Shown: in pieces, positions 54,120 to 64,000 of the stretch
How the letters are laid out: every line of letters begins with the position of its first letter
How positions within the stretch are numbered: position 1 is the stretch's first letter
Source of the DNA: JAJXWB01 sp047605445
GTDB lineage: Bacteria; Pseudomonadota; Alphaproteobacteria; Rhizobiales; Beijerinckiaceae
Assembly: GCA_047605445.1 (NCBI GenBank)
Contig: JASGFP010000003.1
Location: 1-64,000, forward strand
Reading direction: 5' to 3'
DNA length: 64,000 nucleotides
Translations under genes and position numbers: made by a program
Notes under the pieces: generated by a model
Told to the model about the DNA's origin: nothing
Seen by the model: only the letters and a program-made list of their open reading frames with translations
Databases searched by the model: none

Positions 54120-57100
54120 TTGCAACGCCCCCCGACGCCCCCGATAGTGGCCGAACACTGGTTCGGCTTCATTCAGGGGCGTTTGTTGATCGGCGGGCAG
54201 CTCTTCACACGAGATTTTTTGCTGGAAGGCATTACGGAGACGGATAATTGGCGGCAAGTCGATTACGCTGCGCTCGCCGCCGTGCGGACGAGGGCGAAGG
54301 CGCTCCTCGACGCGCTGGCCGCGCGGAAGAACCCGAATGAGGCTCAGACCGAGGACGACCTCGTCTACCCGCTACTCGAAGCAGTCCATTGGGCGGAGCG
54401 CGAAGTTCAACCGAATGCGTCGGCAAAGGCCCGGCTCGATGTGCCTGACGCGCTCCTTTACCCGGATGCCGCCGCCAAGACATTGGCCGGGTCGCTGGAC
54501 CCCTGGAAGCGTTTCCAGCACGGGCTCTGCGTCGTAGAGGCAAAGCGGTGGGGCCGAGTGCTCGATCGCGAAGAGAAGGGGCGCAAGGGCGAGGAGGGGA
54601 CGCCGTCCTCGCAGATGCTCCGCTACCTGCGCCGTGTCGACGAGAGAACCCAAGGCAAGCTGCGCTGGGGGATGCTGACGAACGGCCGTCTGTGGCGGCT
54701 CTATTTTCAGGGCGCGGCCTCGGTTGCCGAAGAGTTCTTGGAGATCGACCTCGGCAAGGCGCTCGGTGTGGCCGGATGCGAGCCCGACCTGCTGGACAAA
54801 AGACCCGACCTCTTCCCGGACGACGCTACGTGGAATGCGCACGTCCTCAAACTCTTCGTCGTGCTTTTCGGGCGGTCCGCCTTCCTGCCCAACGCTCAAG
54901 GCGAAACCTTCCATCTGCTGGCGTTGCAAGAGGGCAAGCGCTGGGAGGCCAAGGTCGCGAGGACCTTGTCGGACAAGGTCTTTGGTGACGTGTTTCCCGC
55001 TCTCGCAGATGCACTGGCCAAGGCCGACCCGTCTCGCCCGGCCAGCCTGACGGCGGACTACTTGGAAGACGTGCGACAGGGTGCGCTGTTCCTACTCTAC
55101 CGTCTTCTGTTCATATTGTACGCCGAGGACCGCAACCTCCTGCCAGACGAAAAGGGACCGTACGCCCCTTACTGCCTGACCCGCGTTCGCCTCGATGTAG
55201 CCGACAAAGCGCGCTCAGGGGTCTCCTACCCCGGGGGCGTGTCGACGATCTGGCCTCGGCTGACGACGATCTTCGCCGCGATCGCTGAAGGCAACGACGA
55301 TCTGGGCATTCCGCCTTACAACGGCGGCTTGTTCGAGCGCTCGGCCGCTCCGATCTTGGGGAGGGTGCAGCTGCCTGACGCAGTGATGGCGCAGATCATA
55401 TTCGCGCTCAGCCACGAACCGGACGATGGCTCTCCCCGAGGACCGCGCTACATCAACTACCGCGATCTCTCGGTGCAGCAGCTCGGTGCGGTGTACGAGC
55501 GCCTTCTGGAACATCAGCTCAAGGCTGATGGAGCGAACATCGCGGTCGCACTGAGCCCGTTCGGTCGCAAGTCATCGGGCAGCTATTACACGCCCGACGA
55601 ACTCGTTCAGTTGATCATCGCCCGCACGATTGGACCTCTGGTTGAGGAGGCCGAACAGGCATTTCGGCAGAAGGCGGAAACCACAAAGTCGGTCGCGGAT
55701 TTGATCCCGCTTGATCCCGCAGAAGCGATCCTTCGCCTGAAGGTCTGCGACCCCGCGATGGGATCAGGGCACTTTCTCGTCAGCCTCGTCGACTGGATGA
55801 CCGACCATGTCCTCGCGGCGATGGCCGCTGTTGAAGTGACGGCTCCCGGATATGTCTCGCCAGTCGTGAGCAGGATCGAGGCGATCCGCGACCGCATTCT
55901 CGCGCAAGCGGCGTTACACAACTGGCCGATCGTTTCCGGTCATCTGGACAATCGGCAGGTCGTGCGCCGCATGATCCTGAAGCGCTGTGTCTATGGCGTC
56001 GACTTGAACCCGATGGCGGTGGAACTCGCCAAGGTGTCTCTGTGGCTTCACTCATTCACGGTCGGCGCGCCACTGTCGTTCCTCGACCACCACCTCGTCT
56101 GCGGCAATGCCCTGTTTGGCGAACGGGTGCGACCAGTCATGGACTGGGCTTATGGCGGGGGCCTGCTCGTCAATCAGATGGTGCAGAAAGCGCGCGGCTC
56201 GGCGCGCGGCATGGAGACGGTCGAGCAGCTGACCGACGCAGACATTGGCGAGGCGCGAAGCTCCAAGACGTTGTTCGAGGAGGTTCAGACGGTCACGCGC
56301 GACCTTCGAGCGTTCATGGACATCGTACAGGGCGTGCGTTGGGCTGGCGGTGGCGATCGCGTGCGCGCCCGTGCCATCAGGAGACTGCAACACGGTGATT
56401 TCGGCGATCCTACCGGGATGCTGACAGGTGAGGTTGCACCACCGACCGTTTCGACCGCGCAGCGCGGCCTACTTGCGGGCAAAGAGAAGAAGGTCAAGCT
56501 CAGTCTTACCGAGAAGAAGGCTATGGCTGATGCTGAAGAACGAGCCGCGATCCCCGGCATCCTTGACGACGTGCGACGGGCAATCGGTCGTGAACGCTTC
56601 TTGCACTGGGAGGTAGCGTTTCCGGGTGTGTGGGCGGACTGGGAGAGCGCTGAGCCAAAGGGCGGCTTTGATGCAGTGATCGGCAATCCACCGTGGGACC
56701 GGATGAAATTTCAGGAGGTGGAGTGGTTTGCCGAGCGTCGTCCCGAGATTGCTTCGGCGACGCGCGCAGCGGATCGCAAGCGCATGGTCGCGGCATTGCT
56801 CCAAACCGCTGACCCCATCGTAGCTGACTACGAGGCCGCACTCGCGCGAGCTGAAGGCTCGGCTCTGGTGGCGCGGGAATGTGGCTCCTACCCGCTTCTC
56901 TCTGGCGGAGACGTGAACCTCTATTCGCTCTTCGTCGAACGCGCCTTGGCGCTGGTGAAGCCCATGGGTGTCGTTGGGCTCCTCACACCTTCCGGCATCG
57001 CCTCGGACAAGGGCGCATCCGCGTTCTTCAAGTCGGTCGCTACCACAGGACGGCTTGGAGTGCTGATCGACTTCGAGAACAAGGGCATCTTCTTCGAGGA

Positions 57101-58385
57101 TGTACATAACTCGTTCAAATTCTGCGTCCTGGTGCTCGCTGGCGGCGGGAGACGGTTCAATGAGACGAACTGCGCCTTTTTCCTGCACTCGATCGACACT
57201 CTCGACGATCCGGAACGCGCCTTCACCCTCACGCCCGCCGATTTCGCCAAGGTGAACCCGAACACTGGCACAGCGCCGATCTTCCGCACACGGCGCGACG
57301 CCGCGCTCACCACAGGCGTCTATGATCGACTGCCTGTGCTGGTAGACCGTCGCAAGACGGACCCTGTCTCGGCCTTCCCGATGCGTTATTCGACCATGTT
57401 CCACATGACGAATGACAGCCATCTGTTCGTCACGAAGGCGGAGCTGGAGACGACAGCTTATCCAGTCGGCGGCGGACGATGGCGGCGCGGCGCGGAGGAG
57501 TTCGTGCCGCTCAACGTCGGTCGCAGCATCAAGCTGTTCGACCATCGGGCGGCCTCGGTTCTTGTCAACGAGGAGAACGTCCACAACGCGGCGCTCTCCG
57601 GTGACACGACGCCAGCTCAGCATGCCGACCCGGCCTACGCGCCGACGCCGCAGTACTGGGTCTCGCGCGGGGCGATCGACTGGCCAAGCGACATGTCCGC
57701 CGTGATCGCCTTCCGCGACATCGCACGACCAACTGACGTTCGTACAATGATCGCCGCATTAGTGCCTTTCTGCGGCGCAGGGAATACGCTGCCGCTAATC
57801 CTGCCTGACCTGCCTGAGAAGAAGGCTGCACGTGCGAAGGCGCTGGCCGACTATCACGAGGCTCTGCCTCTGTTCGCGGCCAACCTCAACGCTCTGCCCT
57901 TCGACTACGTGACCCGCCAAAAGGTGCAGAGCACACATCTGAACTGGTATATCGTCGAGCAACTCCCTGTCGTGCCGACTGCGACGTACGCCCGCGTGTT
58001 CGGGCCGAAGACTGCGCGCGACATCGTGCGCGAGGAGGTGCTCGCGCTCACCTACACCGCACACGACATGGCTCCCTTCGCTCGTGACATGGGTCATGTT
58101 GAACCAGCGACCGGCGGCGTGAAGCCGCCCTTCGTGTTCGACGCGCGCGACCGCCTGCGGCGCCGCGCCAAGCTCGATGCGCTGTACTTCATGCTCTATT
58201 TCCCGAGCAGCACCGCAGCCGAGATCGCGGCCCTGCGTGACACCGCGACGTACATCTACTCGACCTTCCCCATCGTCGAGCGTGAGGAGATGGCCGCTCA
58301 TGGACGCTACCTCAGCCGCGACCTGTGCCTGCTCTACCTCAATGCACTCGCGGCGGGTGATCCCGACGCCATGATCGTTCTGTGA
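54120..58385 (+). CDS. Type IIG-like restriction endonuclease-adenine methyltransferase
   Basis: 1,421 residues from a TTG at 54120; a GTG at 54147 is an equal candidate, and neither has a strong ribosome site. An N-terminal nuclease-like domain (about 70-200) has NPNEAQTEDDLVYPLLEAVHW, VPD (Asp110) and VVEAKRW (Glu140, Lys142), the PD-(D/E)xK pattern. The methyltransferase has motif I DPAMGSGHFLVS (about 543-554) and motif IV NPPW (about 855-858), a DNA adenine-N6 type. The last third is probably target recognition. The gene starts 15 bp after the recombinase stop, and the OLD-type gene follows after 70 bp. PglX and DISARM methylases are related, but their partner genes are absent. Confidence 0.88.
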   Translation: MQRPPTPPIVAEHWFGFIQGRLLIGGQLFTRDFLLEGITETDNWRQVDYAALAAVRTRAKALLDALAARKNPNEAQTEDDLVYPLLEAVHWAEREVQPNASAKARLDVPDALLYPDAAAKTLAGSLDPWKRFQHGLCVVEAKRWGRVLDREEKGRKGEEGTPSSQMLRYLRRVDERTQGKLRWGMLTNGRLWRLYFQGAASVAEEFLEIDLGKALGVAGCEPDLLDKRPDLFPDDATWNAHVLKLFVVLFGRSAFLPNAQGETFHLLALQEGKRWEAKVARTLSDKVFGDVFPALADALAKADPSRPASLTADYLEDVRQGALFLLYRLLFILYAEDRNLLPDEKGPYAPYCLTRVRLDVADKARSGVSYPGGVSTIWPRLTTIFAAIAEGNDDLGIPPYNGGLFERSAAPILGRVQLPDAVMAQIIFALSHEPDDGSPRGPRYINYRDLSVQQLGAVYERLLEHQLKADGANIAVALSPFGRKSSGSYYTPDELVQLIIARTIGPLVEEAEQAFRQKAETTKSVADLIPLDPAEAILRLKVCDPAMGSGHFLVSLVDWMTDHVLAAMAAVEVTAPGYVSPVVSRIEAIRDRILAQAALHNWPIVSGHLDNRQVVRRMILKRCVYGVDLNPMAVELAKVSLWLHSFTVGAPLSFLDHHLVCGNALFGERVRPVMDWAYGGGLLVNQMVQKARGSARGMETVEQLTDADIGEARSSKTLFEEVQTVTRDLRAFMDIVQGVRWAGGGDRVRARAIRRLQHGDFGDPTGMLTGEVAPPTVSTAQRGLLAGKEKKVKLSLTEKKAMADAEERAAIPGILDDVRRAIGRERFLHWEVAFPGVWADWESAEPKGGFDAVIGNPPWDRMKFQEVEWFAERRPEIASATRAADRKRMVAALLQTADPIVADYEAALARAEGSALVARECGSYPLLSGGDVNLYSLFVERALALVKPMGVVGLLTPSGIASDKGASAFFKSVATTGRLGVLIDFENKGIFFEDVHNSFKFCVLVLAGGGRRFNETNCAFFLHSIDTLDDPERAFTLTPADFAKVNPNTGTAPIFRTRRDAALTTGVYDRLPVLVDRRKTDPVSAFPMRYSTMFHMTNDSHLFVTKAELETTAYPVGGGRWRRGAEEFVPLNVGRSIKLFDHRAASVLVNEENVHNAALSGDTTPAQHADPAYAPTPQYWVSRGAIDWPSDMSAVIAFRDIARPTDVRTMIAALVPFCGAGNTLPLILPDLPEKKAARAKALADYHEALPLFAANLNALPFDYVTRQKVQSTHLNWYIVEQLPVVPTATYARVFGPKTARDIVREEVLALTYTAHDMAPFARDMGHVEPATGGVKPPFVFDARDRLRRRAKLDALYFMLYFPSSTAAEIAALRDTATYIYSTFPIVEREEMAAHGRYLSRDLCLLYLNALAAGDPDAMIVL

Positions 58386-58455
58386 GTGATTTCCTGTGTC
58401 GATATTTGCGAAGGGCTCACTTGTGCCCTGCCGACGGAGCTAACGAAGCCCAGCC

Positions 58456-60201
58456 ATGGCTAAAATCCGCATCATCGAAATTTCCAACTTTCGCGCCATT
58501 CGGCAATTGAAATGGCTGCCCAGCTCCGGGGCCAATTGCCTGATCGGACCGGGCGATAGCGGTAAGTCGTCGATCTTGGAGGCGATTGATTTGTGCCTCG
58601 GAGCGCGCCGCTCGGTCACCTTTTGTGACGCCGACTTTCATGGCTTGGATACCACATCGCCGATTGAGGTCTCCCTCACCATCGGCGACCTCGACGATAG
58701 CACCAAGAGCCTCGACACCTACGGGCAGTTCCTCCGGGGCTTCAATGAAGCGACCGGCGACTTAGAAGACGAGCCCGATAGTGGGCTGGAGACCGTAGTT
58801 ACGCTGGTCATGAGCGTCGGCGCGGACCTTGACCCGCAATGGACCTTGTTCTCCGAGCGAGCACGGGCGGCAGGCGCGAGCCGAAATCTGACATGGGGCG
58901 ATCGGCAGCGGCTGGCCCCGACGAAGATTGGCAACTATGGGGAAGCCCACCTCTCGTGGCGACGTGGGTCCGTTCTTCACCGTCTGGCGGACGAAACCGT
59001 CGATATATCGGCGGCGATGGCTGCAGCGGTACGAGAGGCGCGGTCGTCATTTGGAGATCATGCTGACGCTCAGCTCCGGAAAACACTCGACATCATTCAA
59101 AGCTCCGCACAGGCGGTGGGGATTGACCTTGGAGGCGGAGCAAAAGCTCTACTAGATGCACAGTCAGTGTCGTTTTCCGGAGGTGCGATCGCGGTACACG
59201 ACGAAAGCGGCGTACCCCTCTCAAGTCTAGGCATTGGTTCGACCCGCATGCTGATCACGGCGCTCCAGCGTGATGCCGCATCGAAGACGGGCATCATCCT
59301 TTTAGATGAACTCGAGCATGGCCTTGAACCGCACCGGATAATCCGACTGATCGGGGTGCTCGGCGCAAAAGAGAAGGTTCCCACACAGCAGGCTTTCGTA
59401 ACGACCCATTCTCCCGTGGCGTTGAAGGAGTTTTCCGGGGATCAACTTTTCATCGTGAGGAAATCGGCAAGTCGCCACACGGTCACGAAAGTCGGCGTGA
59501 CGGATGACATGCAGGGCACCATTCGCAAATATCCTGAGGCGTTCCTCGCGCCATCCGTTCTAGTGTGCGAAGGGGCCAGCGAAGTTGGTTTCTTGCGCGG
59601 ACTGAACCGCTACCTGACTGAAAAGGGAAAGCCGGGCGTCGAGGCGCATGGGGTGGCTTTGGTCGACGGCGGTGGCGGTTCGCCGAAAGACCTCATCGGG
59701 CGCGCTGATGTTTTTCGACGGCTAGGGTGCCGAGCTGCCGTCTTCTTGGATAGTGACGTACCAGTCGACAGCGCTGCACAAGAAGCGTTTGAGAAGGCTG
59801 GAGGTTCAGTCATTCGCTGGCAGGAGGGGCTCGCGCTTGAGGATGCGCTGTTTCAACAATTGCCAGATGACGCGGTGGAGGCGTTGATCAATCGAGCCAT
59901 CGAGCTTCATGGCGATGACGCAGTCGGCGCTCACATTACGTCGAAATCCGCTGGCAAGGTGACACTGACCGAGGTGCAATCGGAACGAGCCGACGGCGCG
60001 TACTCCGCGCAAACACGCGCGCTCCTCGGTCAATCCGCGAGGACGGATGGCAAAAAGGCCAGAAAAGGCGGATGGTTCAAGACTGTTGGGTATATGGAGG
60101 ACGCTGCTTTCGACATTGTGCTCCCTTGCAGCAGAGGGTGGGATCGAGAGTTCAAACAGACGATCGTAGCTCTGTTGAAGTGGGTCAAAAGTGCCGGTTG
60201 A
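58456..60201 (+). CDS. OLD-family ATPase-TOPRIM nuclease, Gabija GajA-like
   Basis: 581 residues. ABC-type ATPase: Walker A GPGDSGKSSILEAI (about 31-44), signature-like SSLGIGSTRMLITAL, Walker B GIILLDELEHGLEPHR and H-loop FVTTHSPVALKEF. The TOPRIM part follows: VLVCEGASEVGFLRGLNRY (Glu about 374) and AVFLDSDVPVDS (DxD about 432-434). The domain order and length fit GajA of the Gabija defence system, in which the protein nicks DNA when nucleotide levels fall. Its stop overlaps the next gene by 11 bp. Confidence 0.88.
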   Translation: MAKIRIIEISNFRAIRQLKWLPSSGANCLIGPGDSGKSSILEAIDLCLGARRSVTFCDADFHGLDTTSPIEVSLTIGDLDDSTKSLDTYGQFLRGFNEATGDLEDEPDSGLETVVTLVMSVGADLDPQWTLFSERARAAGASRNLTWGDRQRLAPTKIGNYGEAHLSWRRGSVLHRLADETVDISAAMAAAVREARSSFGDHADAQLRKTLDIIQSSAQAVGIDLGGGAKALLDAQSVSFSGGAIAVHDESGVPLSSLGIGSTRMLITALQRDAASKTGIILLDELEHGLEPHRIIRLIGVLGAKEKVPTQQAFVTTHSPVALKEFSGDQLFIVRKSASRHTVTKVGVTDDMQGTIRKYPEAFLAPSVLVCEGASEVGFLRGLNRYLTEKGKPGVEAHGVALVDGGGGSPKDLIGRADVFRRLGCRAAVFLDSDVPVDSAAQEAFEKAGGSVIRWQEGLALEDALFQQLPDDAVEALINRAIELHGDDAVGAHITSKSAGKVTLTEVQSERADGAYSAQTRALLGQSARTDGKKARKGGWFKTVGYMEDAAFDIVLPCSRGWDREFKQTIVALLKWVKSAG

Positions 60202-61609
60202 GATTGATCTGCTGCCGCTCGCAAATGCGACAGTCACGGCTCCGGCCGGTTGCGGTAAGACCGAACTGATCGCTGACGCCCTGAGGCGTCATGCAGGCGC
60301 GAAGCCGATCCTAGTCCTGACGCATACGAATGCAGGCGTAGCCGCCTTACGAGGCCGATTGGATCGCGCTCGCGTGCCGGCATCGACATATCGCCTGTCG
60401 ACGATCGACAGTTGGTCAATCCGCTTAGCCTCGACCTTTCCCTTGCGGAGCCAATTGGACCCCGCCGTTCTACAATCAGCCACCACCGATTACCCGGCTA
60501 TCCGCGCCGCAGCATCACGCCTACTTTCCGGCAATCACGTTCACGACGTACTGGCAGCAAGCTACTCGCAACTGATTGTGGACGAGTACCAAGACTGCAC
60601 CGTCCCTCAACATGAACTCGTCTGCCACGCGGCGGAGGTTGTGCCCACGGTCCTCCTGGGCGATCCCTTGCAGGCGATATTCGGTTGGCGGGGCAACGAG
60701 CCGCCAGATTGGGACGGCGTGGTCTGCGCGAAGTTCCCCGTCGCGGGCGAATTGAAAACGCCGTGGCGCTGGAAAAATGCAGGGACCGAAGCGTTTGGCC
60801 AATGGCTTCTAGACGTACGTCGCAGGCTCCAATCTGGACAGCCGATTGACCTTAACGCTGGTCCCGCAGAACTGCAGTGGGTACACCTTGACGGCACGGA
60901 CGACGAGGCAAAGCGACGCGAAGCTGCGCGCACTCCGGTGTCCGATCCGGGGGCGAAGGTGATTGTTCTAGGGGACAATCGTCCGGCCACTCACCAGCGC
61001 ATTGCAAAGCAGACCCCGGACGCAATAACCGTCGAGGCAGTTGACCTGCGTGATCTCGTAGGTTTGGCGCAACGGCTTGATTTCGCGAACCCGGATGCCG
61101 CCCTAAAGCAGATACTGGAGTTCGCCAGCAGCCTCATGACAAACGTTGGACCCGACGACATCCTGAGGCGTGTTGGTACGTTGACACGCGGAACGGAACG
61201 CACCGAAGCCTCCGATATCGAGCAGGCGGCTCTAACCTTTCGCGAAGCCCCCGGGCCCAGCAGCGCGGCGAACTTGCTTTCCAGTATCAGTGCGGCACCG
61301 GGCGTCAGAGCGTATCGAACTGGCGTTCTTCGTGCGGCGTTTCGTGCGCTCGCCCAATCTGACGGCTCTCCCGGCAACAGCTTCGCCGAGGCTGCGGTTC
61401 GAGTTCGCGAACAGAACCGCCTTGTTGGACGCCCGTTGGCTAAACGATCCGTGGGAAGCACGCTCCTGCTGAAGGGGCTAGAGGCTGAAGTCTCCGTTGT
61501 GCTTTACGCAGACGATATGGACGCCAAGAACCTCTATGTCGCTATGACCAGAGGCTCTAAGAAGCTGGTCGTATGCTCAAGTTCGTCGACCTTGCGACCG
61601 CGACGGTAA
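60191..61609 (+). CDS. UvrD-like helicase, Gabija GajB-like
   Basis: 472 residues from a GTG at 60191 inside the end of the OLD-family gene. Superfamily 1 motifs: Walker A TAPAGCGKTEL (about 16-26), Ia LTHTNAGVAALRGRL, Walker B VDEYQDC (131-136), motif III LLGDPLQAIFGWRG, and C-terminal STLLLKGLEAEVSVVLYADDMDAKNLYVAMTRGSKKLVV (motifs V and VI). It is short for a UvrD protein, as is GajB. The pair OLD-nuclease plus short UvrD helicase is the Gabija hallmark. The Arg-rich end (STLRPRR) could be altered by a frameshift; the downstream sequence has short gene fragments. Confidence 0.88.
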   Translation: MPVEIDLLPLANATVTAPAGCGKTELIADALRRHAGAKPILVLTHTNAGVAALRGRLDRARVPASTYRLSTIDSWSIRLASTFPLRSQLDPAVLQSATTDYPAIRAAASRLLSGNHVHDVLAASYSQLIVDEYQDCTVPQHELVCHAAEVVPTVLLGDPLQAIFGWRGNEPPDWDGVVCAKFPVAGELKTPWRWKNAGTEAFGQWLLDVRRRLQSGQPIDLNAGPAELQWVHLDGTDDEAKRREAARTPVSDPGAKVIVLGDNRPATHQRIAKQTPDAITVEAVDLRDLVGLAQRLDFANPDAALKQILEFASSLMTNVGPDDILRRVGTLTRGTERTEASDIEQAALTFREAPGPSSAANLLSSISAAPGVRAYRTGVLRAAFRALAQSDGSPGNSFAEAAVRVREQNRLVGRPLAKRSVGSTLLLKGLEAEVSVVLYADDMDAKNLYVAMTRGSKKLVVCSSSSTLRPRR

Positions 61610-61923
61610 ACCGCAAGTGCTCGTGATCCCGGTGGCAACGGTTGAGGGCCTCTCAGTCCAGGCCGCCATAGCCTCGCCAGCCGCCGATCTTGGCCAGTTC
61701 ACAATCACCCAGCCAACCTTGGCCAAGGCGATCACGGACGATCTCGCCTCGATGTAGGCGCTGTTTGAGGGTCTGACCCCGACGCCGATCACAGCAACCA
61801 CTCGTGGCGCAGCTCTATCGGCAACGGCGTCATGGGCGGTGAATTTCCGAAGCCATCGGGATTGGAGATCGAAACCCCGCTCCCTGACGGCCTGAATTGG
61901 TGTAAAAATTTGTCGGACCCGCC
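61610..61923. other. Gene-poor stretch with possible coding remnants
   Basis: After the helicase stop, a plus frame 61623-61757 (GTG) codes a 44-residue peptide (MIPVATVEGLSVQAAIASPA...), and a second short frame continues beyond its stop. They read like pieces of a lost protein but match nothing I know. No promoter or terminator is clear. Confidence 0.3.
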
Positions 61924-62265
61924 TCAGCTCTTGACCGACTTCTTTGCCTCCAAGGCCGGCAAGCGCCCCCTGATTTCTGCAACCTCCGCCGCCATCTCGT
62001 CCATACGCCCGCCCAGCCGAGCCTCCAACGCAAGCAGCTCTTTGACCATGCGGACGCTGGGAGACTGCTGAGCGCGGCCTAGCCAGCCCTCGGTCGTCGG
62101 GAAGGTGCTCTCAAGGCGCGCCAAGATTTCGGCGGTCAACGACCATCCCTTTTCGTCCGCCGCCGCCTGCAATTGCACTCGCATCGGCTCGGGGATGCGC
62201 AACAGCACCTGCTTGAGGTTCTGGCTTGGGTATCTGCGGCTCACGATCCGACCCCGCTGGCGCAT
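61924..62265 (-). CDS. Ribbon-helix-helix (Arc-like) DNA-binding protein
   Basis: 113 residues from the ATG at 62265; a GTG at 62244 is possible. The N-terminal half has the Arc pattern SQNLKQVLLRIPEPMRVQLQAAADEKGWSLTAEILARLEST, followed by a coiled-coil-like tail (MVKELLALEARLGGRMDEMAAEVAEIRGRLPALEAKK). It is divergent from the excisionase/integrase pair, with a perfect palindrome between them, so it is a likely repressor of excision. Confidence 0.82.
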   Translation of the reverse strand: MRQRGRIVSRRYPSQNLKQVLLRIPEPMRVQLQAAADEKGWSLTAEILARLESTFPTTEGWLGRAQQSPSVRMVKELLALEARLGGRMDEMAAEVAEIRGRLPALEAKKSVKS

Positions 62266-62309
62266 TCGTCGTTGTGTGTTTGGCAGCTTGCGCTAGTCAC
62301 TGGTAGCGT

Positions 62310-62324
62310 GATACTTAAAGTATC
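62310..62324. promoter_or_regulatory. Palindromic operator between RHH and excisionase genes
   Basis: GATACTT-A-AAGTATC, a perfect 7-bp dyad with a 1-nt centre, within an 82-bp divergent promoter region; CTAGTCAC and CTAGTGAT lie on either side. It fits a site for the neighbouring ribbon-helix-helix protein. Confidence 0.55.
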
Positions 62325-62541
62325 TAGTGATAGCAAGAAGGTCTCCCATGGCGCTCAGCTTCCTGCCCAAGGCCACCGTCCTGCTGGACGAAAAGACGGC
62401 CGCCGAACGTCTCGGTATCAGCGTCTACAGTCTGGCGCGCATCCGCAAGCGCGGCGAAATCGCCTACACCGAAATCGGGGGCCGCATTCGCTATCCGGCC
62501 TCGGCCATTCCAGCTTTCATCTCCAGCAGGACGGTCCCCCC

Positions 62542-63769
<1,228 letters not shown>

Positions 63770-63852
63770 TTGGCCGGCGAGGCGCCGGCGAAGTGAGGCG
63801 GGGTATAATGGCTCGCGCAGCGCCGCGCAAGCCGCCTCCGGAAATTGGCCTG

Positions 63853-64000
63853 TCAGGCCGCCAGAAGCCGCTGAACCTCGCTCACGAGGTCGCGCAGGTG
63901 GAAGGGCTTCGACAGGATTTTCGCCTGTTTCGGGGCGTTGTTGTCCGGGTTGAGCGCCACGGCGGCAAAGCCGGTGATGAACATGACCTTGATGTCGGGG
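63853..64000 (-). CDS. cpdR: CpdR-like response regulator, C-terminal part
   Basis: 48 residues are seen, ending at the TGA at 63853; the N-terminus is beyond the right edge. PDIKVMFITGFAAVALNPDN, QAKILSKPFHLRDLVSEV and a short LLAA end give the receiver strand beta-4/alpha-4, the conserved Lys of the SKPF motif and the last helix. The wording closely matches CpdR, a stand-alone receiver that controls ClpXP proteolysis of cell-cycle factors in alphaproteobacteria. Confidence 0.8.
   Translation of the reverse strand, partial: PDIKVMFITGFAAVALNPDNNAPKQAKILSKPFHLRDLVSEVQRLLAA

Noticed and set aside
54120..61609. BREX or DISARM system
   Set aside because: The methylase resembles PglX-type proteins, but no BrxC, PglZ, BrxL, DrmA or DrmB homologue is present in the element.
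58456..61609. PARIS (AriA/AriB) system
   Set aside because: In PARIS the ATPase and TOPRIM parts are in separate proteins; here they are fused and the partner is a UvrD helicase.
61573..61757. Small gene after the helicase (MLKFVDLATATV or MIPVATVEG)
   Set aside because: Two short frames broken by stops; they read like remnants, and no complete gene can be supported.

Overview
The window is high-GC chromosomal DNA of an alphaproteobacterium, most likely a Hyphomicrobiales (Rhizobiales) member. The evidence is gene content (purA beside a proline/alanine-rich MADYYPLL-type protein, a CpdR-like response regulator, homospermidine synthase with ornithine decarboxylase, a fused indolepyruvate oxidoreductase, MdoG/OpgD) and dispersed REP-type palindromes. 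The genus cannot be fixed from the sequence alone.

Positions 1-48,550 read as ordinary chromosome. In order: a partial proline/alanine-rich protein and purA (minus); a circularly permuted ATP-grasp / alpha-E / transglutaminase-like / gamma-glutamyltransferase-like run (plus); a fused indolepyruvate ferredoxin oxidoreductase (minus); a DUF1007 protein and a NicO/RcnA-type Ni/Co exporter or permease (plus); a minus-strand run of cobalt-type nitrile hydratase alpha, beta, accessory protein and a serine hydrolase; ferredoxin-NADP reductase behind a MerR-like promoter; SDR and CorA; Dps; a polyamine block (homospermidine synthase and ornithine decarboxylase with a long leader); MdoG/OpgD; an NMT1-type ABC importer; a DMT permease; a MalK/MalF/MalG-type sugar importer with a sugar-acid gene group (2-hydroxyacid dehydrogenase, DenD-like epimerase, SDR, IlvD/Edd dehydratase); a thiolase-like / acyl-CoA ligase pair; and a DUF296 protein.

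Positions 48,575-63,741 are a 15.1-kb integrated element. It is bounded by a 50-bp perfect direct repeat that is the 3' part of tRNA-Val(GAC); the intact tRNA stands at the right edge. At the right end lie a tyrosine integrase whose stop codon lies inside the tRNA, an excisionase-like gene and a divergent ribbon-helix-helix protein with a palindromic operator. The interior holds two unfamiliar accessory genes, an XRE regulator facing a small secreted protein across a cluster of TTACG-type operator repeats, and then a tightly packed plus-strand series: an orphan RarA/MgsA C-terminal-domain protein, a second tyrosine recombinase, a 1,421-residue type IIG-like restriction-methylase, an OLD-family ATPase-TOPRIM nuclease and a UvrD-like helicase. 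The last two look like a Gabija (GajA/GajB) pair.

The likeliest novel system is this compact five-gene series (52,007-61,609), in which a RarA-C-like protein and a recombinase are translationally or transcriptionally coupled to a restriction-modification enzyme and a Gabija-like pair. It sits beside an XRE gene that may act as its controller. Two 19-bp inverted copies of a palindromic site (50,037-50,055 and 53,192-53,210), one of them inside the recombinase gene, add the possibility of regulated inversion or shared repression. The window ends in the C-terminal part of a CpdR-like response regulator.
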